Part shown: positions 1-7,255 of the stretch, in pieces
How positions within the stretch are numbered: the stretch's first letter is position 1
Layout: every line of letters starts with the position of its first letter
Source of the DNA: Candidatus Dormiibacterota bacterium
GTDB lineage: Bacteria > Chloroflexota > Dormibacteria > Dormibacterales > Dormibacteraceae
Length of the DNA stretch: 34,017 nucleotides
Assembly: GCA_003169845.1 (NCBI GenBank)
Contig: PNAG01000015.1
Span: 1-34,017, forward strand
Direction of reading: 5' to 3'
Position numbers and translations under genes: made by a program
Notes under the pieces: generated by a model
Databases searched by the model: none
What the model saw: the letters and a program-made list of their open reading frames with translations, nothing else
What the model was told of the DNA's origin: nothing

Positions 1-70
1 GCAACAACGCAGATGGGCCGCATGGGCGCCGAAGATCCGTCGAGGGCTCTGGGCGGGCCTCCTAGCCTCC
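1..70. other. Window edge, no confident gene
   Basis: Downstream of the MshC-like stop on the minus strand a purine-rich GGAGGCTAGGAGG stretch is followed by an in-frame ATG at 23. Too little sequence remains to decide whether a gene starts here. Confidence 0.3.
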
Positions 71-1258
71 TTAGGTCAGCGAGGCCGTGCCGGCCAGGAT
101 GTCCAGTATCCATCGCACCGCCGCCGCGTCCCGGCGGCGGATGGCCAGTCGCAGCGTCCTCACGGCGCGTGGAGTGTCGAGATCGTCGGACAGCGCGGCG
201 TTGAACTCTTTGATGATGGCCGCCGATGCCTGACCGTCCGGCCGCTTGAGCACAACGCGGGCGCGCTCGATCACGCGCGCCGACCTCGCCAGCGCTTCCC
301 AATCGAACTCCCAATCGCGGGAGTAGCGATGCGAGACGAGGTAGAGGCGCACCGCCGCGGCGGGCGCGCGCTGCAGGGCCTGGCTCACTTTGACCAGGTT
401 GCCGAGCGACTTGCTCATCTTCCGGCCTTCGTAGCGGACCAATCCCGTGTGCATCCACGCCCTCGCGAACGGGGCCTTGTGCGTCAGGGACTCCGACTGC
501 GCCCGTTCCGACTCGTGGTGGCTGAACATCAGGTCCCGCCCGCCGCCGTGAACGTCGATCTGCTCGCCCAGGTATCGCATCGCCATCGCCGAGCATTCGA
601 TGTGCCACCCGGGCCGGCCAGGCCCGAACTTCGACGGCCACGACGGCTCATCGGGAGCCGAGGCTCGCCAGAGTGGGAAGTCGAGCGGGTCACGTTTCGA
701 GGCAGGGCCGACTGTTCCGAGCAAGCCCTCGTCCCGGAGCTTGCGCAGCATGGATCGCCGAGTGCGGTGCGACAGGCGGCCGTAGCCGCGATAGCGGCTC
801 ACGTCGAAGTACAGGGCGTCCGTCCGGTACGCGTAACCGGACGCGTGCAGCCTGTTGGCGGCCGCTTTGATGCGGCCGATCTCCTCCGACACCCGCGGCA
901 TCAAGTCGGGCGCGCGCCACCCCAAAGCCGTCATGTCCCGGATGTGAACGGCGGTCTCGCGCTCGGCAAGGAGCTTCCAGTCTTCCCCATCGCGCCGCGC
1001 CCTTTCGAACAGCGGGTCGTCGATGTCGGTGACGTTCTGCACGTATCGGACTTTCACCCCGCCTGACTCGACGAAGCGGACGAGCACGTCGAACATCGAG
1101 AAGGTGAAGGCATGGCCCATGTGCCCCGAGTCGTACGGAGTGACACCGCAGACGTAAAGGGTGAGCGCCTTACGGCCGTTCTTGGTCCGCGGCGCGAGCT
1201 GGACCTTCCGTTCGGTCAGCGTGTCGCGGACACGCAGGCGCAGGGCGGGCTCAGCCAA
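71..1258 (-). CDS. MshC-like cysteine ligase (CysRS paralogue)
   Basis: Class I cysteinyl-tRNA synthetase fold, 395 aa from the TTG at 1258. That start lies 14 bp after the metK stop; a longer frame reaching 1342 would run into metK. The ATP signature HMGH is at residues 46-49 and KMSKS at 280-284. All four Zn/cysteine ligands are present (C37, C222, H247, E251). The stretch around YVQNVTDIDDPLFERA and the KRDPLDF...WPSKFGPGRPGW region resemble MshC, the mycothiol-pathway ligase joining cysteine to glucosaminyl-inositol, more than CysRS, which usually has an NITDVDDKI-type motif. The length also fits MshC (about 400 aa) better than CysRS (about 460 aa), because the C-terminal anticodon-binding part is short. 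It could still be a compact CysRS; no other mycothiol gene is certain here. It is probably co-transcribed with metK. Confidence 0.8.
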   Translation of the reverse strand: MAEPALRLRVRDTLTERKVQLAPRTKNGRKALTLYVCGVTPYDSGHMGHAFTFSMFDVLVRFVESGGVKVRYVQNVTDIDDPLFERARRDGEDWKLLAERETAVHIRDMTALGWRAPDLMPRVSEEIGRIKAAANRLHASGYAYRTDALYFDVSRYRGYGRLSHRTRRSMLRKLRDEGLLGTVGPASKRDPLDFPLWRASAPDEPSWPSKFGPGRPGWHIECSAMAMRYLGEQIDVHGGGRDLMFSHHESERAQSESLTHKAPFARAWMHTGLVRYEGRKMSKSLGNLVKVSQALQRAPAAAVRLYLVSHRYSRDWEFDWEALARSARVIERARVVLKRPDGQASAAIIKEFNAALSDDLDTPRAVRTLRLAIRRRDAAAVRWILDILAGTASLT

Positions 1259-1272
1259 GACAGGCGGGCGTG

Positions 1273-2514
1273 CTAGTGGCCTGTTCGAGCTACGGGGGAG
1301 GCGTCGGCTCGTAGGGCCTCGACCCGGTCGGTCAGCTCCCAAGGGACACCGAGGTCGTCGCGGCCGAAATGCCCGTAGGCGGCGGTCTGGCGATAGATCG
1401 GTCGCAGCAGGTTCATGTTCGCGATGATCGCGCCGGGTCGCAGGTCGAAATGGCGACGTACCAGCTCGAGCAGCTCCGCCTCCGACGCCGAACCTGTGCC
1501 GAAAGTCTCAACTGCGATCGACGTAGGGTGCGCCCGGCCGATCGCGTAGGAGACCTGCACCTCGCAGCGGTCGGCGAGCCCGGCCGCGACCAGGTTCTTG
1601 GCGACGTGTCGCGCCGCGTAGGCCGCCGAGCGGTCGACTTTGCTCGGGTCCTTTCCGCTGAACGCGCCACCGCCGTGCCTCGCGATGCCGCCGTACGTGT
1701 CGACGATGATCTTGCGTCCGGTGAGCCCTGCGTCCGCGGCCGGGCCGCCGAGGAGAAAGTGACCGCTCGGGTTGACCATGATCTTGGTCTTGCCGTCGAC
1801 GACCATCCCCTCGAGCACCGGGTCGATGACAAGGGCGCGCACGCCCTCGGCGAGCTCTTTCTGTGTCACCGACGCGGAGTGGTGGGTCGAGACGACGATC
1901 GCCTCGATTCGCTTGGGGCGTCCTCGTTCGTACTCCACCGTCACCTGGGTTTTGCCGTCAGGGCGGAGGAAGGGGAGCGAGCCGTCCTTTCGCGCCTTCG
2001 CGAGCGCTCGCGCCAGCCTGTGAGCGAGTGAGATGGTCAATGGCATGAGCTCGGGGGTCTCCCGGCACGCGAAGCCGATCATCATCCCCTGGTCGCCGGC
2101 GCCCTGCAACTCGAACGGGTCGTCCTCCAGGCTGCCCTCGCGCTCCTCCAGTGAGTGGTCGACGCCCGCGGCGATGTCGGGCGATTGCTCCTTCAGATAG
2201 ACCTGGATCAACGCGTGATCGGCGTCAAAACCGATCTCTTCGTTGTTGTACCCGATGTCGCCGATCGTGCTGCGGATGGTGCGCTGGATGTCCAGCTCTG
2301 CGTGCGTGGTCACTTCGCCGATCACCACGCACAGACCCTTGGTGATGGCTGTCTCGCACGCGACGCGAGCGTGGGGATCCTGGGCCAGCATCCCGTCGAG
2401 CACCGCGTCCGAGACCTGGTCGCAGACCTTATCCGGGTGGCCCTCGGTGACCGATTCAGAAGTCAGCAGGAACGAAGGGGATTCGCTAAATGACGTGGTC
2501 ACAACGGCTGCCAA
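1273..2514 (-). CDS. metK: S-adenosylmethionine synthetase
   Basis: Makes S-adenosylmethionine from ATP and methionine; cytosolic. It has the N-terminal GHPDKVCDQ motif (about residues 26-34), the central GAGDQG motif and the glycine-rich [17 protein letters not shown] motif, over a full-length 413 aa. The frame opens with TTG at 2514. A GTG at 2502, giving a protein starting [10 protein letters not shown], is an equally good start. Neither has a Shine-Dalgarno, and a TATGAT hexamer at 2514-2519 lies just upstream, so a nearly leaderless message is possible. The TAG stop at 1273-1275 is followed after 14 bp by the MshC-like gene, which links SAM supply and cysteine metabolism in one transcript. 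Confidence 0.96.
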   Translation of the reverse strand: MAAVVTTSFSESPSFLLTSESVTEGHPDKVCDQVSDAVLDGMLAQDPHARVACETAITKGLCVVIGEVTTHAELDIQRTIRSTIGDIGYNNEEIGFDADHALIQVYLKEQSPDIAAGVDHSLEEREGSLEDDPFELQGAGDQGMMIGFACRETPELMPLTISLAHRLARALAKARKDGSLPFLRPDGKTQVTVEYERGRPKRIEAIVVSTHHSASVTQKELAEGVRALVIDPVLEGMVVDGKTKIMVNPSGHFLLGGPAADAGLTGRKIIVDTYGGIARHGGGAFSGKDPSKVDRSAAYAARHVAKNLVAAGLADRCEVQVSYAIGRAHPTSIAVETFGTGSASEAELLELVRRHFDLRPGAIIANMNLLRPIYRQTAAYGHFGRDDLGVPWELTDRVEALRADASPVARTGH

Positions 2515-2519
2515 TCATA
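2514..2519 (-). promoter_or_regulatory. Possible -10 box of metK
   Basis: TATGAT on the minus strand, one mismatch from the TATAAT consensus. It ends 11 nt before the GTG at 2502 and overlaps the TTG at 2514. No convincing -35 is visible 16-18 bp upstream. If used, transcription would start around 2507 and give a leader of only a few bases, in line with the missing Shine-Dalgarno. The call rests on one hexamer. Confidence 0.3.
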
Positions 2520-2579
2520 CCCGCGGGACAAGACTCGACCGTTGGGACCGCGCCTTCTCCTCGCCAGCGTCGCCTGGGC

Positions 2580-2598
2580 GCCCGGGCTTGGCCCGGGC
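2580..2598. repeat. GC-rich 8-bp inverted repeat upstream of metK
   Basis: Two copies of the palindrome GCCCGGGC (2580-2587 and 2591-2598) separated by TTG form a very stable hairpin. On the plus strand it is followed by a loosely T-rich stretch (TTAACTTTGTCTCTATTT), so in isolation it looks like a weak plus-strand terminator, although no plus-strand gene lies upstream. On the minus strand it would sit in the 5' region of metK. Confidence 0.55.
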
Positions 2599-2638
2599 TT
2601 AACTTTGTCTCTATTTCCCCCAGCGTGGTTGGGCTTAA

Positions 2639-2654
2639 GACTCTCAGTTGAGTC
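2639..2654. repeat. Short inverted repeat (GACTC/GAGTC)
   Basis: GACTC at 2639-2643 and GAGTC at 2650-2654 around a 6-nt loop. It is one of several hairpins packed between the 87-aa gene and metK. Too short to mean much by itself; listed because it belongs to the clustered structure at 2580-2737. Confidence 0.4.
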
Positions 2655-2679
2655 CCATCGATATACCGGAAGGAGAGCA

Positions 2680-2705
2680 GACCCTGCGGCGACAGCCGCA
2701 CGGTC
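2680..2705. repeat. Hairpin upstream of metK
   Basis: TGCGGC (2685-2690) and GCCGCA (2695-2700) pair perfectly around GACA. The stem extends through a C-C mismatch to GACC (2680-2683) with GGTC (2702-2705). There is no T-run on either side, so it is not an obvious intrinsic terminator. Confidence 0.5.
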
Positions 2706-2706
2706 G

Positions 2707-2737
2707 ATGAGAGGGAACCATCCGGGTTCCCTCTCAT
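2707..2737. repeat. Perfect 13-bp inverted repeat overlapping a stop codon
   Basis: ATGAGAGGGAACC (2707-2719) and its exact complement (2725-2737) flank a 5-nt loop. On the minus strand the hairpin begins at the last base of the TAA stop of the 87-aa gene, so it could protect or end the sigma/Rieske message. No U-tract follows on the minus strand (CGACCGTG), which argues against a textbook intrinsic terminator. An operator or a leader stem for metK are alternatives. Confidence 0.6.
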
Positions 2738-3000
2738 TAGTTTCCGTTGCGCTGCCGGCTGTCCTCGGGCGACTGGCCGAGCAGCTGCGCCTGCAGGGCG
2801 AAGATGTCATCGAGGACGCGATCGATGCGCCTGCCCTCGAGGCGATGATCGGCGATCACCCCGGCGCCTTCCAGGTTCCGGCGCAGCGAGACTCCAAGCG
2901 GCCCGTCGATGCGTAGCTGACCACGCACCTGCGCCTCTTCGAGCAGCTGCAGGCACCGATCGAGCGCGAGCTGCCTGGACCTATGGCTCCTCAGCTGCAT
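2737..3000 (-). CDS. Hypothetical 87-aa protein, third gene of the sigma/Rieske module
   Basis: Starts at ATG 3000, one base after the TGA of the Rieske gene (TGACATG), so it is almost certainly co-translated with it. The product is small, soluble and highly charged, with no signal peptide or membrane segment and a single cysteine near residue 16. It contains an amphipathic Leu/Arg/Asp-rich helix-like N-terminus (LALDRCLQLLEEA) and a second helical stretch (RRIDRVLDDIFALQAQLLG). I do not recognise a family. Its position in a sigma-factor operon suggests an accessory or regulatory role, which is inference only. A perfect hairpin begins at its stop codon. Confidence 0.65.
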   Translation of the reverse strand: MQLRSHRSRQLALDRCLQLLEEAQVRGQLRIDGPLGVSLRRNLEGAGVIADHRLEGRRIDRVLDDIFALQAQLLGQSPEDSRQRNGN

Positions 3001-3001
3001 G

Positions 3002-3661
3002 TCAGGCGGTCCCGAGCACCTCGACCCGTCCGGCGGGCGTCACCCTCACGCGGACCGTGTTCAACGCCGGGAGCGGATATGTCGGGTCGGTCGACTTTCC
3101 CTCCGGGGTGAACGATGCGGGGTGGCACGGGCAGTCGAGCAAGTCCTGCCCGCCGTTCCACCAGAGCTCGCACGGGAGGTGCGAGCAGATCGAGGACACC
3201 CCTGTCACCGTTTCCCCGCGGCGGAAGAGAAAAGCGCCGACGCTGCCGGCCGTGACGCGCGTGCCCTGACCTTCCACCAGGTCGGACATGGCGGCGACGT
3301 CGATCCACCGGCCGCCGATGGGGTCGATCGGAGCGCCTCCGAGCTGTCGCTGCGCGACGGCGGCGGGCTCCAGAGTTCTTCCGACGAGGGCGCCGGTGAC
3401 CACTCCCGCAGCCACGCCAAAGCCTGCGACCAGGGCTGCGCGGCGCGTCAACCATGACTGGTTGGGGGCCGATTCGATGGCTTGCTCGAGGCGCTTGCGA
3501 AACGCCGGGCTCATGCGCTGCTGGCCCTGCCGCGCGCCGATCAGGCGGGCGGCGGCCGTGATCGCGGCCTTTTCCTCGGCATCCCCGCCCTTCAGCCTCA
3601 ACCGGCGGCCGTGCAGGAGGTCGGAAACGATCTTGTCCACGCGGTTTTCCGGCTTGTTCAC
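3002..3661 (-). CDS. Membrane-anchored Rieske [2Fe-2S] protein, candidate redox anti-sigma factor
   Basis: 219 aa from GTG 3661, which overlaps the sigma-factor stop (GTGA), so translation is coupled. Residues 1-70 form a charged, helical, probably cytoplasmic domain; the segment SPAFRKRLEQ resembles stretches near the membrane in bacterial anti-sigma proteins. Residues 72-96 are one hydrophobic helix preceded by a Tat-like twin arginine (TRRAALVAG), and Rieske proteins are commonly Tat substrates. The C-terminal half is a Rieske domain: box 1 C159-S-H161-L-P-C164 and box 2 C177-P-C179-H180. Cluster ligands would be C159, H161, C177 and H180, with a C164-C179 disulfide. The usual Gly of CTHLGC is Pro here. 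No cytochrome b gene is nearby, so a bc-complex role is unlikely; the ECF partner suggests signalling. Confidence 0.85.
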   Translation of the reverse strand: MNKPENRVDKIVSDLLHGRRLRLKGGDAEEKAAITAAARLIGARQGQQRMSPAFRKRLEQAIESAPNQSWLTRRAALVAGFGVAAGVVTGALVGRTLEPAAVAQRQLGGAPIDPIGGRWIDVAAMSDLVEGQGTRVTAGSVGAFLFRRGETVTGVSSICSHLPCELWWNGGQDLLDCPCHPASFTPEGKSTDPTYPLPALNTVRVRVTPAGRVEVLGTA

Positions 3662-4206
3662 GGGTACACCTTGACTTTGGCGGCTGCGCGCAGGGCGCGA
3701 AGCTGCATGACCTTGACTGCTCCTACGGTTGAGTGCATCTCCGCGGCCACTTCCTTCAGTGAATACCCGTGGAGGAAACGCAGCTCCAGCACGCGGCGGT
3801 AGTTGTCCGAGAGCTCGGCCAGGATCCTCTGCACGGTGTCGGCCCGCTCCTCGGAGGGTGGCGCCTGCGGGACCGCCAGTGCAAGGTCTTCGTGAAGCTC
3901 GGCTTCGGACAGTCCGAGCCGGGTGCTCCAGAAGCCGCCGAGCACCGAGCGGGCGGTGGCGAACAGGTACCCGCGGATGGCGCTCGCAGGCGACCCCTCC
4001 CGGAGCCGCGGGATCGCCTTCAGAGCCACCTGCTGCGTGAGGTCCTCGGCATCGGCCCGGTTGCCGACCCGCGCGTAGATGAACGCGTACACGATCTGCA
4101 GCTCGCCGAGCGCGATGTCCGTAGCGCGCGGCGCCATCGGGAGCTGGAGCAGTTCGCCGGGCTCGTCGGGCGCGTCGCTCCGTTGGTTCGGTGGGCCGGC
4201 GCTCAT
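3658..4206 (-). CDS. ECF-family RNA polymerase sigma factor
   Basis: 182 aa from ATG 4206; an in-frame GTG at 4230 would add eight residues but looks less likely. Region 2 spans about residues 37-90, including the NRADAEDLTQQV helix typical of sigma region 2. Region 4 spans about 125-175, with LSDNYRRVLELRFLHGYSL followed by a helix-turn-helix (KEVAAEMHSTVGAVKV). There is no region 1.1 or 3, as expected for an ECF (group 4) sigma. Its stop overlaps the start of the Rieske membrane protein by 4 bp. That arrangement is typical of ECF sigma/anti-sigma pairs, so the signal is probably sensed by that partner. Confidence 0.92.
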   Translation of the reverse strand: MSAGPPNQRSDAPDEPGELLQLPMAPRATDIALGELQIVYAFIYARVGNRADAEDLTQQVALKAIPRLREGSPASAIRGYLFATARSVLGGFWSTRLGLSEAELHEDLALAVPQAPPSEERADTVQRILAELSDNYRRVLELRFLHGYSLKEVAAEMHSTVGAVKVMQLRALRAAAKVKVYP

Positions 4207-4288
4207 CTCAGCGCAACGCCAGGGGCGCACGCGAGCCGCTCAAAGGATTTCACCGCTGATCCACACCGCTCTCGGCACTACCGCTGCA

Positions 4289-4294
4289 GGTTAC
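4289..4294 (-). promoter_or_regulatory. Possible ECF-type -35 element
   Basis: GTAACC on the minus strand, about 83 bp upstream of the sigma ATG, resembles the AAC-containing -35 boxes of ECF promoters and could mediate autoregulation. I cannot identify a convincing -10, so this is only a candidate. Confidence 0.2.
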
Positions 4295-4337
4295 GAGAGG
4301 CCTGGGCGGATTCAGCTCTTTAACCATGGATAGAGAC

Positions 4338-4366
4338 GAGGGCCGGGGAGCTGGTGCCCGGCCCTC
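4338..4366 (-). terminator. Probable terminator of the DUF4349 lipoprotein gene
   Basis: GAGGGCCGGG (4338-4347) and CCCGGCCCTC (4357-4366) form a perfect 10-bp stem with a 9-nt loop, starting 10 bp past the TAG stop at 4376 on the minus strand. The downstream tail is only weakly U-rich (GTCTCTAT). Confidence 0.6.
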
Positions 4367-4375
4367 AAGTGCTGG

Positions 4376-5275
4376 CTACGCGTGTCGAGGAAGCCACCTG
4401 CTGCGCCGGCGCCACAGGAGGTAACCAAGCCCGCCGAGGAGGATGAAGGGTCCGATGACTCCGAGCCCAACCACCACATAGTTGACTGTGGCCACGAAGT
4501 TGTGCGCCGCGTCGGTCAGCGCGGTCGCAAAGCCCCAGTTGTCTGAAGCCGGCGCCTGGGCCGTCGCCGCCGCCTCGGTCATCGTGATGGTGAGAGCGCT
4601 GAACGAGGTGTGGTCGTCGAGGTACTTGATCTGGCCTTTCAGCTGCTCGATCTGGCCGGTGATCTGTCCGATCTGGTTCTGGACGGCGATCATGTCGTTG
4701 ATCGTCTTGGCCTGCGTCAGCAGGGCCAACATCGCCGTCCGCTGGGCTTCGGCGTTCGCGAGGCGGGTCTGCAGGTCCACGTACTGGCCGCTCACCTCGG
4801 TGCCGGTGATCTGCTCGTTCTGGACCTTTCCAACCTTCGACAGCTGATCGATGGTGGTGTCGAAGTTGGCCGCCGGGACCATGAAGTTGATGGTGCCGGT
4901 CCGAATCTGGCTGTCGACCGGCCCGGCCTGCGCGACCGTTCCGGCGATGTAGCCGCCCTCAGCCTCGACAATCGTTCTTGCAAGGCTTAGCTTCGAGTCG
5001 AAAGTGCCGTAGCCAACGCTCATGCTCAGCTGAGCCTGGCGGATGACCGGCGGCCCCTGGAGCACAGGGACAGTGGTGCCGGAATTGGTTGGACTGGTGG
5101 TGTCGCCGGGCTGCCCGTTGATGGTGGTCGGCACGCCTGACGAACCGCCCGACGCGCCGCCCGACTGAGCTGGGAGTTTCGGCAGCGGAGCCGGCCCTGC
5201 GCTCGATGCAGCGCTGCCGCCGCCGCATGCGGCCGCCGCCACGAGGATCGCGATGACTACGAACGTCTTCTTCAT
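4376..5275 (-). CDS. DUF4349-type membrane lipoprotein
   Basis: 299 aa. I start it at ATG 5275, which has a GGAGG Shine-Dalgarno six bases upstream; a longer frame opening at 5341 adds a non-signal-like extension into the divergent ABC-F gene. The N-terminus is a lipoprotein signal (MKKTFVVIAILVAAAAC, lipidated Cys17). A Gly/Ser/Pro/Thr-rich spacer follows, then an extracytoplasmic alpha/beta part with a coiled coil (roughly residues 175-240, rich in Q, N, I and L), and finally one transmembrane helix followed by RRRSR. This order matches the DUF4349 family, whose biochemical role is unknown. A strong hairpin follows the stop. Confidence 0.8.
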   Translation of the reverse strand: MKKTFVVIAILVAAAACGGGSAASSAGPAPLPKLPAQSGGASGGSSGVPTTINGQPGDTTSPTNSGTTVPVLQGPPVIRQAQLSMSVGYGTFDSKLSLARTIVEAEGGYIAGTVAQAGPVDSQIRTGTINFMVPAANFDTTIDQLSKVGKVQNEQITGTEVSGQYVDLQTRLANAEAQRTAMLALLTQAKTINDMIAVQNQIGQITGQIEQLKGQIKYLDDHTSFSALTITMTEAAATAQAPASDNWGFATALTDAAHNFVATVNYVVVGLGVIGPFILLGGLGYLLWRRRSRWLPRHA

Positions 5276-5349
5276 TCGACGGCCTCCAAAGTGAATTTCC
5301 GAGCTGTCTGACCAAACGCCGGATGCGACGGCACGTAACATTCGCCGAC

Positions 5350-6936
5350 GTGCTCCAGGTCAGGAATCTCGCCATCGACGTCGCCGCGCGCCGGGTGCTC
5401 TCGGACGCGAGCTTCACCGTGGCTCCAGGAGACAAGGTCGGATTGGTCGGCCGCAATGGAGCTGGCAAGACGAGCCTGCTCAAGGTCTTGGCAGGCGAGG
5501 ACGACCCCGCCGCCGGCCTCGTCCTGAAGCAGGGCACGCTCGGCTACGTGCCTCAGAACCCACGCCCACGAGCCGAAGCCTCGAAAACCGCGCTTGCGCA
5601 CATCCTGTCGGGGCGCGGGCTGGATCGCGCCGCAATACGGCTCGCGGAGCTGCACGCCGAGCTCGAGCACGATCACTCACCGGCCACGGTCGAGCGTTTC
5701 TCCGAGGCGGAAGAGCGATACCGGCTCGATGGCGGTTACTCGTCTGAATCAGACGCCCGGCGAATCGTCACGGGCCTCGGGCTGCGAGCCGACCGGGTCG
5801 ATCTGCCGGTCAGCGTCCTGTCGGGAGGTGAAGGGCGCCGCGTCGAGCTCGCGCGCGTCCTGTTCGCGGAAGCCGATCTGCTGCTTCTCGACGAGCCGAC
5901 CAACCACCTCGACAGCGACGCGAAGTCGTGGCTGATGGACTTCCTGCGCGACTACCGAGGCTCGGTGATCGTGGTGAGTCACGACCTGGTGCTCCTGGAC
6001 GCTTCGATCACCCGCGTGCTTCACCTGGACGCCGGGCGAATGCGCGAATACCGCGGCACGTACTCGCAGTACCAGAAGGCGTTGGTGCTCGAGGAGAAGC
6101 GCCTGACGTCGCTGGCCCAGAGGCAGGAGTCCGAGATCAGCCGGTTGAGCGTGCTCGCCGAGGTCATGCGGCGGCAGACGGCGAAGCGCGCGCGCACCGC
6201 GAAATCGATTTTCAAGCGAGTCGACCGCATGAAAGCGGAGCAGGTGTCCGCCCCAAAGCGCGAGCGCAAGGTGAAGGTCACGTTTCCCGAACCGCCCCAC
6301 AGCGGACGCGTCGTGCTCACCGCGACCGGCCTGAGCAAGGGCTACGGCGGCCCGCTCGTGTTTCGCGACGTCACGTTCGAGGTCGAACGCGGGCAGCGCA
6401 TCGTCATCATGGGCCTCAACGGGGCCGGCAAGACGAGCCTCCTGCGCATCCTCGCGGGCCAGAGCGAGCCGAATTCGGGCAGCTTTCGGCTGGGGCATGG
6501 CGTATCGCTCGGCTACTACGCGCAGGAGCACGAGGGCATCCGCAAGGGTATGCCGGTGCTGGCGCACATGCGGGAGCAGTCGGATGCCGACGAGCGCGTC
6601 CTGCGCGCGCTGCTGGGCTCGTTCAATCTCACCGGAGACATCGCGCGGCAGGACGCCGGGACGCTGTCGGGCGGCGAGAAGACCAAGCTGGCGCTCGCGC
6701 AGCTGGTCGCGGGAAAGCACAACCTGCTGCTGCTCGACGAGCCGACCAACAACCTGGACCCGCCGTCGCGAACCGGCGTGGCCCGCGCGCTGGCGGAGTG
6801 GCCGGGAACGATGGTGATCGTCAGCCACGATCCCGAGTTCGTGGAGGCGCTGAAGCCGCAGCGGGTCCTGTTCATGCCCGAAGGCCGGGTCGACTACTGG
6901 GAAGAGGACCTTCTTGACGTCGTTTCTCTCGCTTGA
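5350..6936 (+). CDS. ABC-F family ATP-binding protein
   Basis: 528 aa from GTG 5350; an in-frame ATG at 5323 is possible but adds nine residues unlike the family N-terminus. Two ABC cassettes are fused without membrane segments. Cassette 1 has Walker A GRNGAGKTS (34-42), signature LSGGEGRR and Walker B LLLLDEPTNHLD. Cassette 2 has GLNGAGKTS, LSGGEKTK and LLLLDEPTNNLD. A basic, charged linker rich in K, R and E joins them. ABC-F proteins bind the ribosome E site to relieve stalling or protect against antibiotics; which applies here cannot be told from sequence. It diverges from the lipoprotein gene with about 75 bp between starts. Confidence 0.93.
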   Translation: MLQVRNLAIDVAARRVLSDASFTVAPGDKVGLVGRNGAGKTSLLKVLAGEDDPAAGLVLKQGTLGYVPQNPRPRAEASKTALAHILSGRGLDRAAIRLAELHAELEHDHSPATVERFSEAEERYRLDGGYSSESDARRIVTGLGLRADRVDLPVSVLSGGEGRRVELARVLFAEADLLLLDEPTNHLDSDAKSWLMDFLRDYRGSVIVVSHDLVLLDASITRVLHLDAGRMREYRGTYSQYQKALVLEEKRLTSLAQRQESEISRLSVLAEVMRRQTAKRARTAKSIFKRVDRMKAEQVSAPKRERKVKVTFPEPPHSGRVVLTATGLSKGYGGPLVFRDVTFEVERGQRIVIMGLNGAGKTSLLRILAGQSEPNSGSFRLGHGVSLGYYAQEHEGIRKGMPVLAHMREQSDADERVLRALLGSFNLTGDIARQDAGTLSGGEKTKLALAQLVAGKHNLLLLDEPTNNLDPPSRTGVARALAEWPGTMVIVSHDPEFVEALKPQRVLFMPEGRVDYWEEDLLDVVSLA

Positions 6937-6976
6937 TTGCAGGATCCTCGTCCCGCCAATCCGGCGCGTCGCGCCA

Positions 6977-6997
6977 CCTTCCCCCTGCGGGGGAAGG
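6977..6997 (+). repeat. 9-bp hairpin between ABC-F and lipoyl genes
   Basis: CCTTCCCCC (6977-6985) and GGGGGAAGG (6989-6997) pair perfectly around TGC. The 3' arm runs into the purine-rich Shine-Dalgarno region (AAGGGAG, 6994-7000) of the lipoyl gene, whose ATG is at 7010, so the stem could mask the ribosome site. It may also end the ABC-F transcript, although no T-run follows. Short G/C hairpins of this form occur as dispersed intergenic repeats in many genomes; only one copy is seen in this window. Confidence 0.6.
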
Positions 6998-7009
6998 GAG
7001 AATAGGCGA

Positions 7010-7255
7010 ATGAAAGTCGAGCTCCGCGATGTATTGATGCCTGAACTCCAGGGAGCCGAGGAGATCACTGTCGGCGCGTGGAGCAAGAAGCAGGGCGAGA
7101 GCGTGGCGGAGGGCGAGACCCTCATGGAGGCGCACACCGACAAGGTCAACGCGGAGATCCCATCGCCCCTGACCGGAAAGGTCGAGGAGCTGCTGCTCCA
7201 TGTCGGCGACCAGGTGAAGCCGGGGCAGCCGATCGCCAGGATTTCGCCCGAATAA
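7010..7255 (+). CDS. Stand-alone lipoyl/biotinyl carrier domain protein
   Basis: 81 aa, ATG 7010 with AAGGGAG upstream. The whole protein is one lipoyl-type barrel: the modification turn is HTDKVNAEIPSP with Lys45 as the predicted attachment site, and VGDQVKPGQPIARI forms the second half. The DKV context is typical of lipoylated E2 domains of 2-oxoacid dehydrogenases (ETDKV) rather than biotin carriers (MKM). There is no catalytic, peripheral-subunit-binding or linker region. The stop (TAA) directly abuts the TTG of the flavin oxidase downstream, so the two are probably made together. Free lipoyl carriers are otherwise known mainly as GcvH, which differs in length and motif. Confidence 0.85.
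   Translation: MKVELRDVLMPELQGAEEITVGAWSKKQGESVAEGETLMEAHTDKVNAEIPSPLTGKVEELLLHVGDQVKPGQPIARISPE

Noticed and set aside
329..1066. 245-aa open frame opposite the MshC-like gene
   Set aside because: Antisense shadow in GC-rich coding DNA; composition is low-complexity Arg/Pro/Ala and the real gene on the other strand has full motifs.
2486..2737. 83-aa minus-strand frame in the metK upstream region
   Set aside because: Runs through all the hairpins and overlaps the metK start in another frame; no ribosome site and no protein-like pattern.
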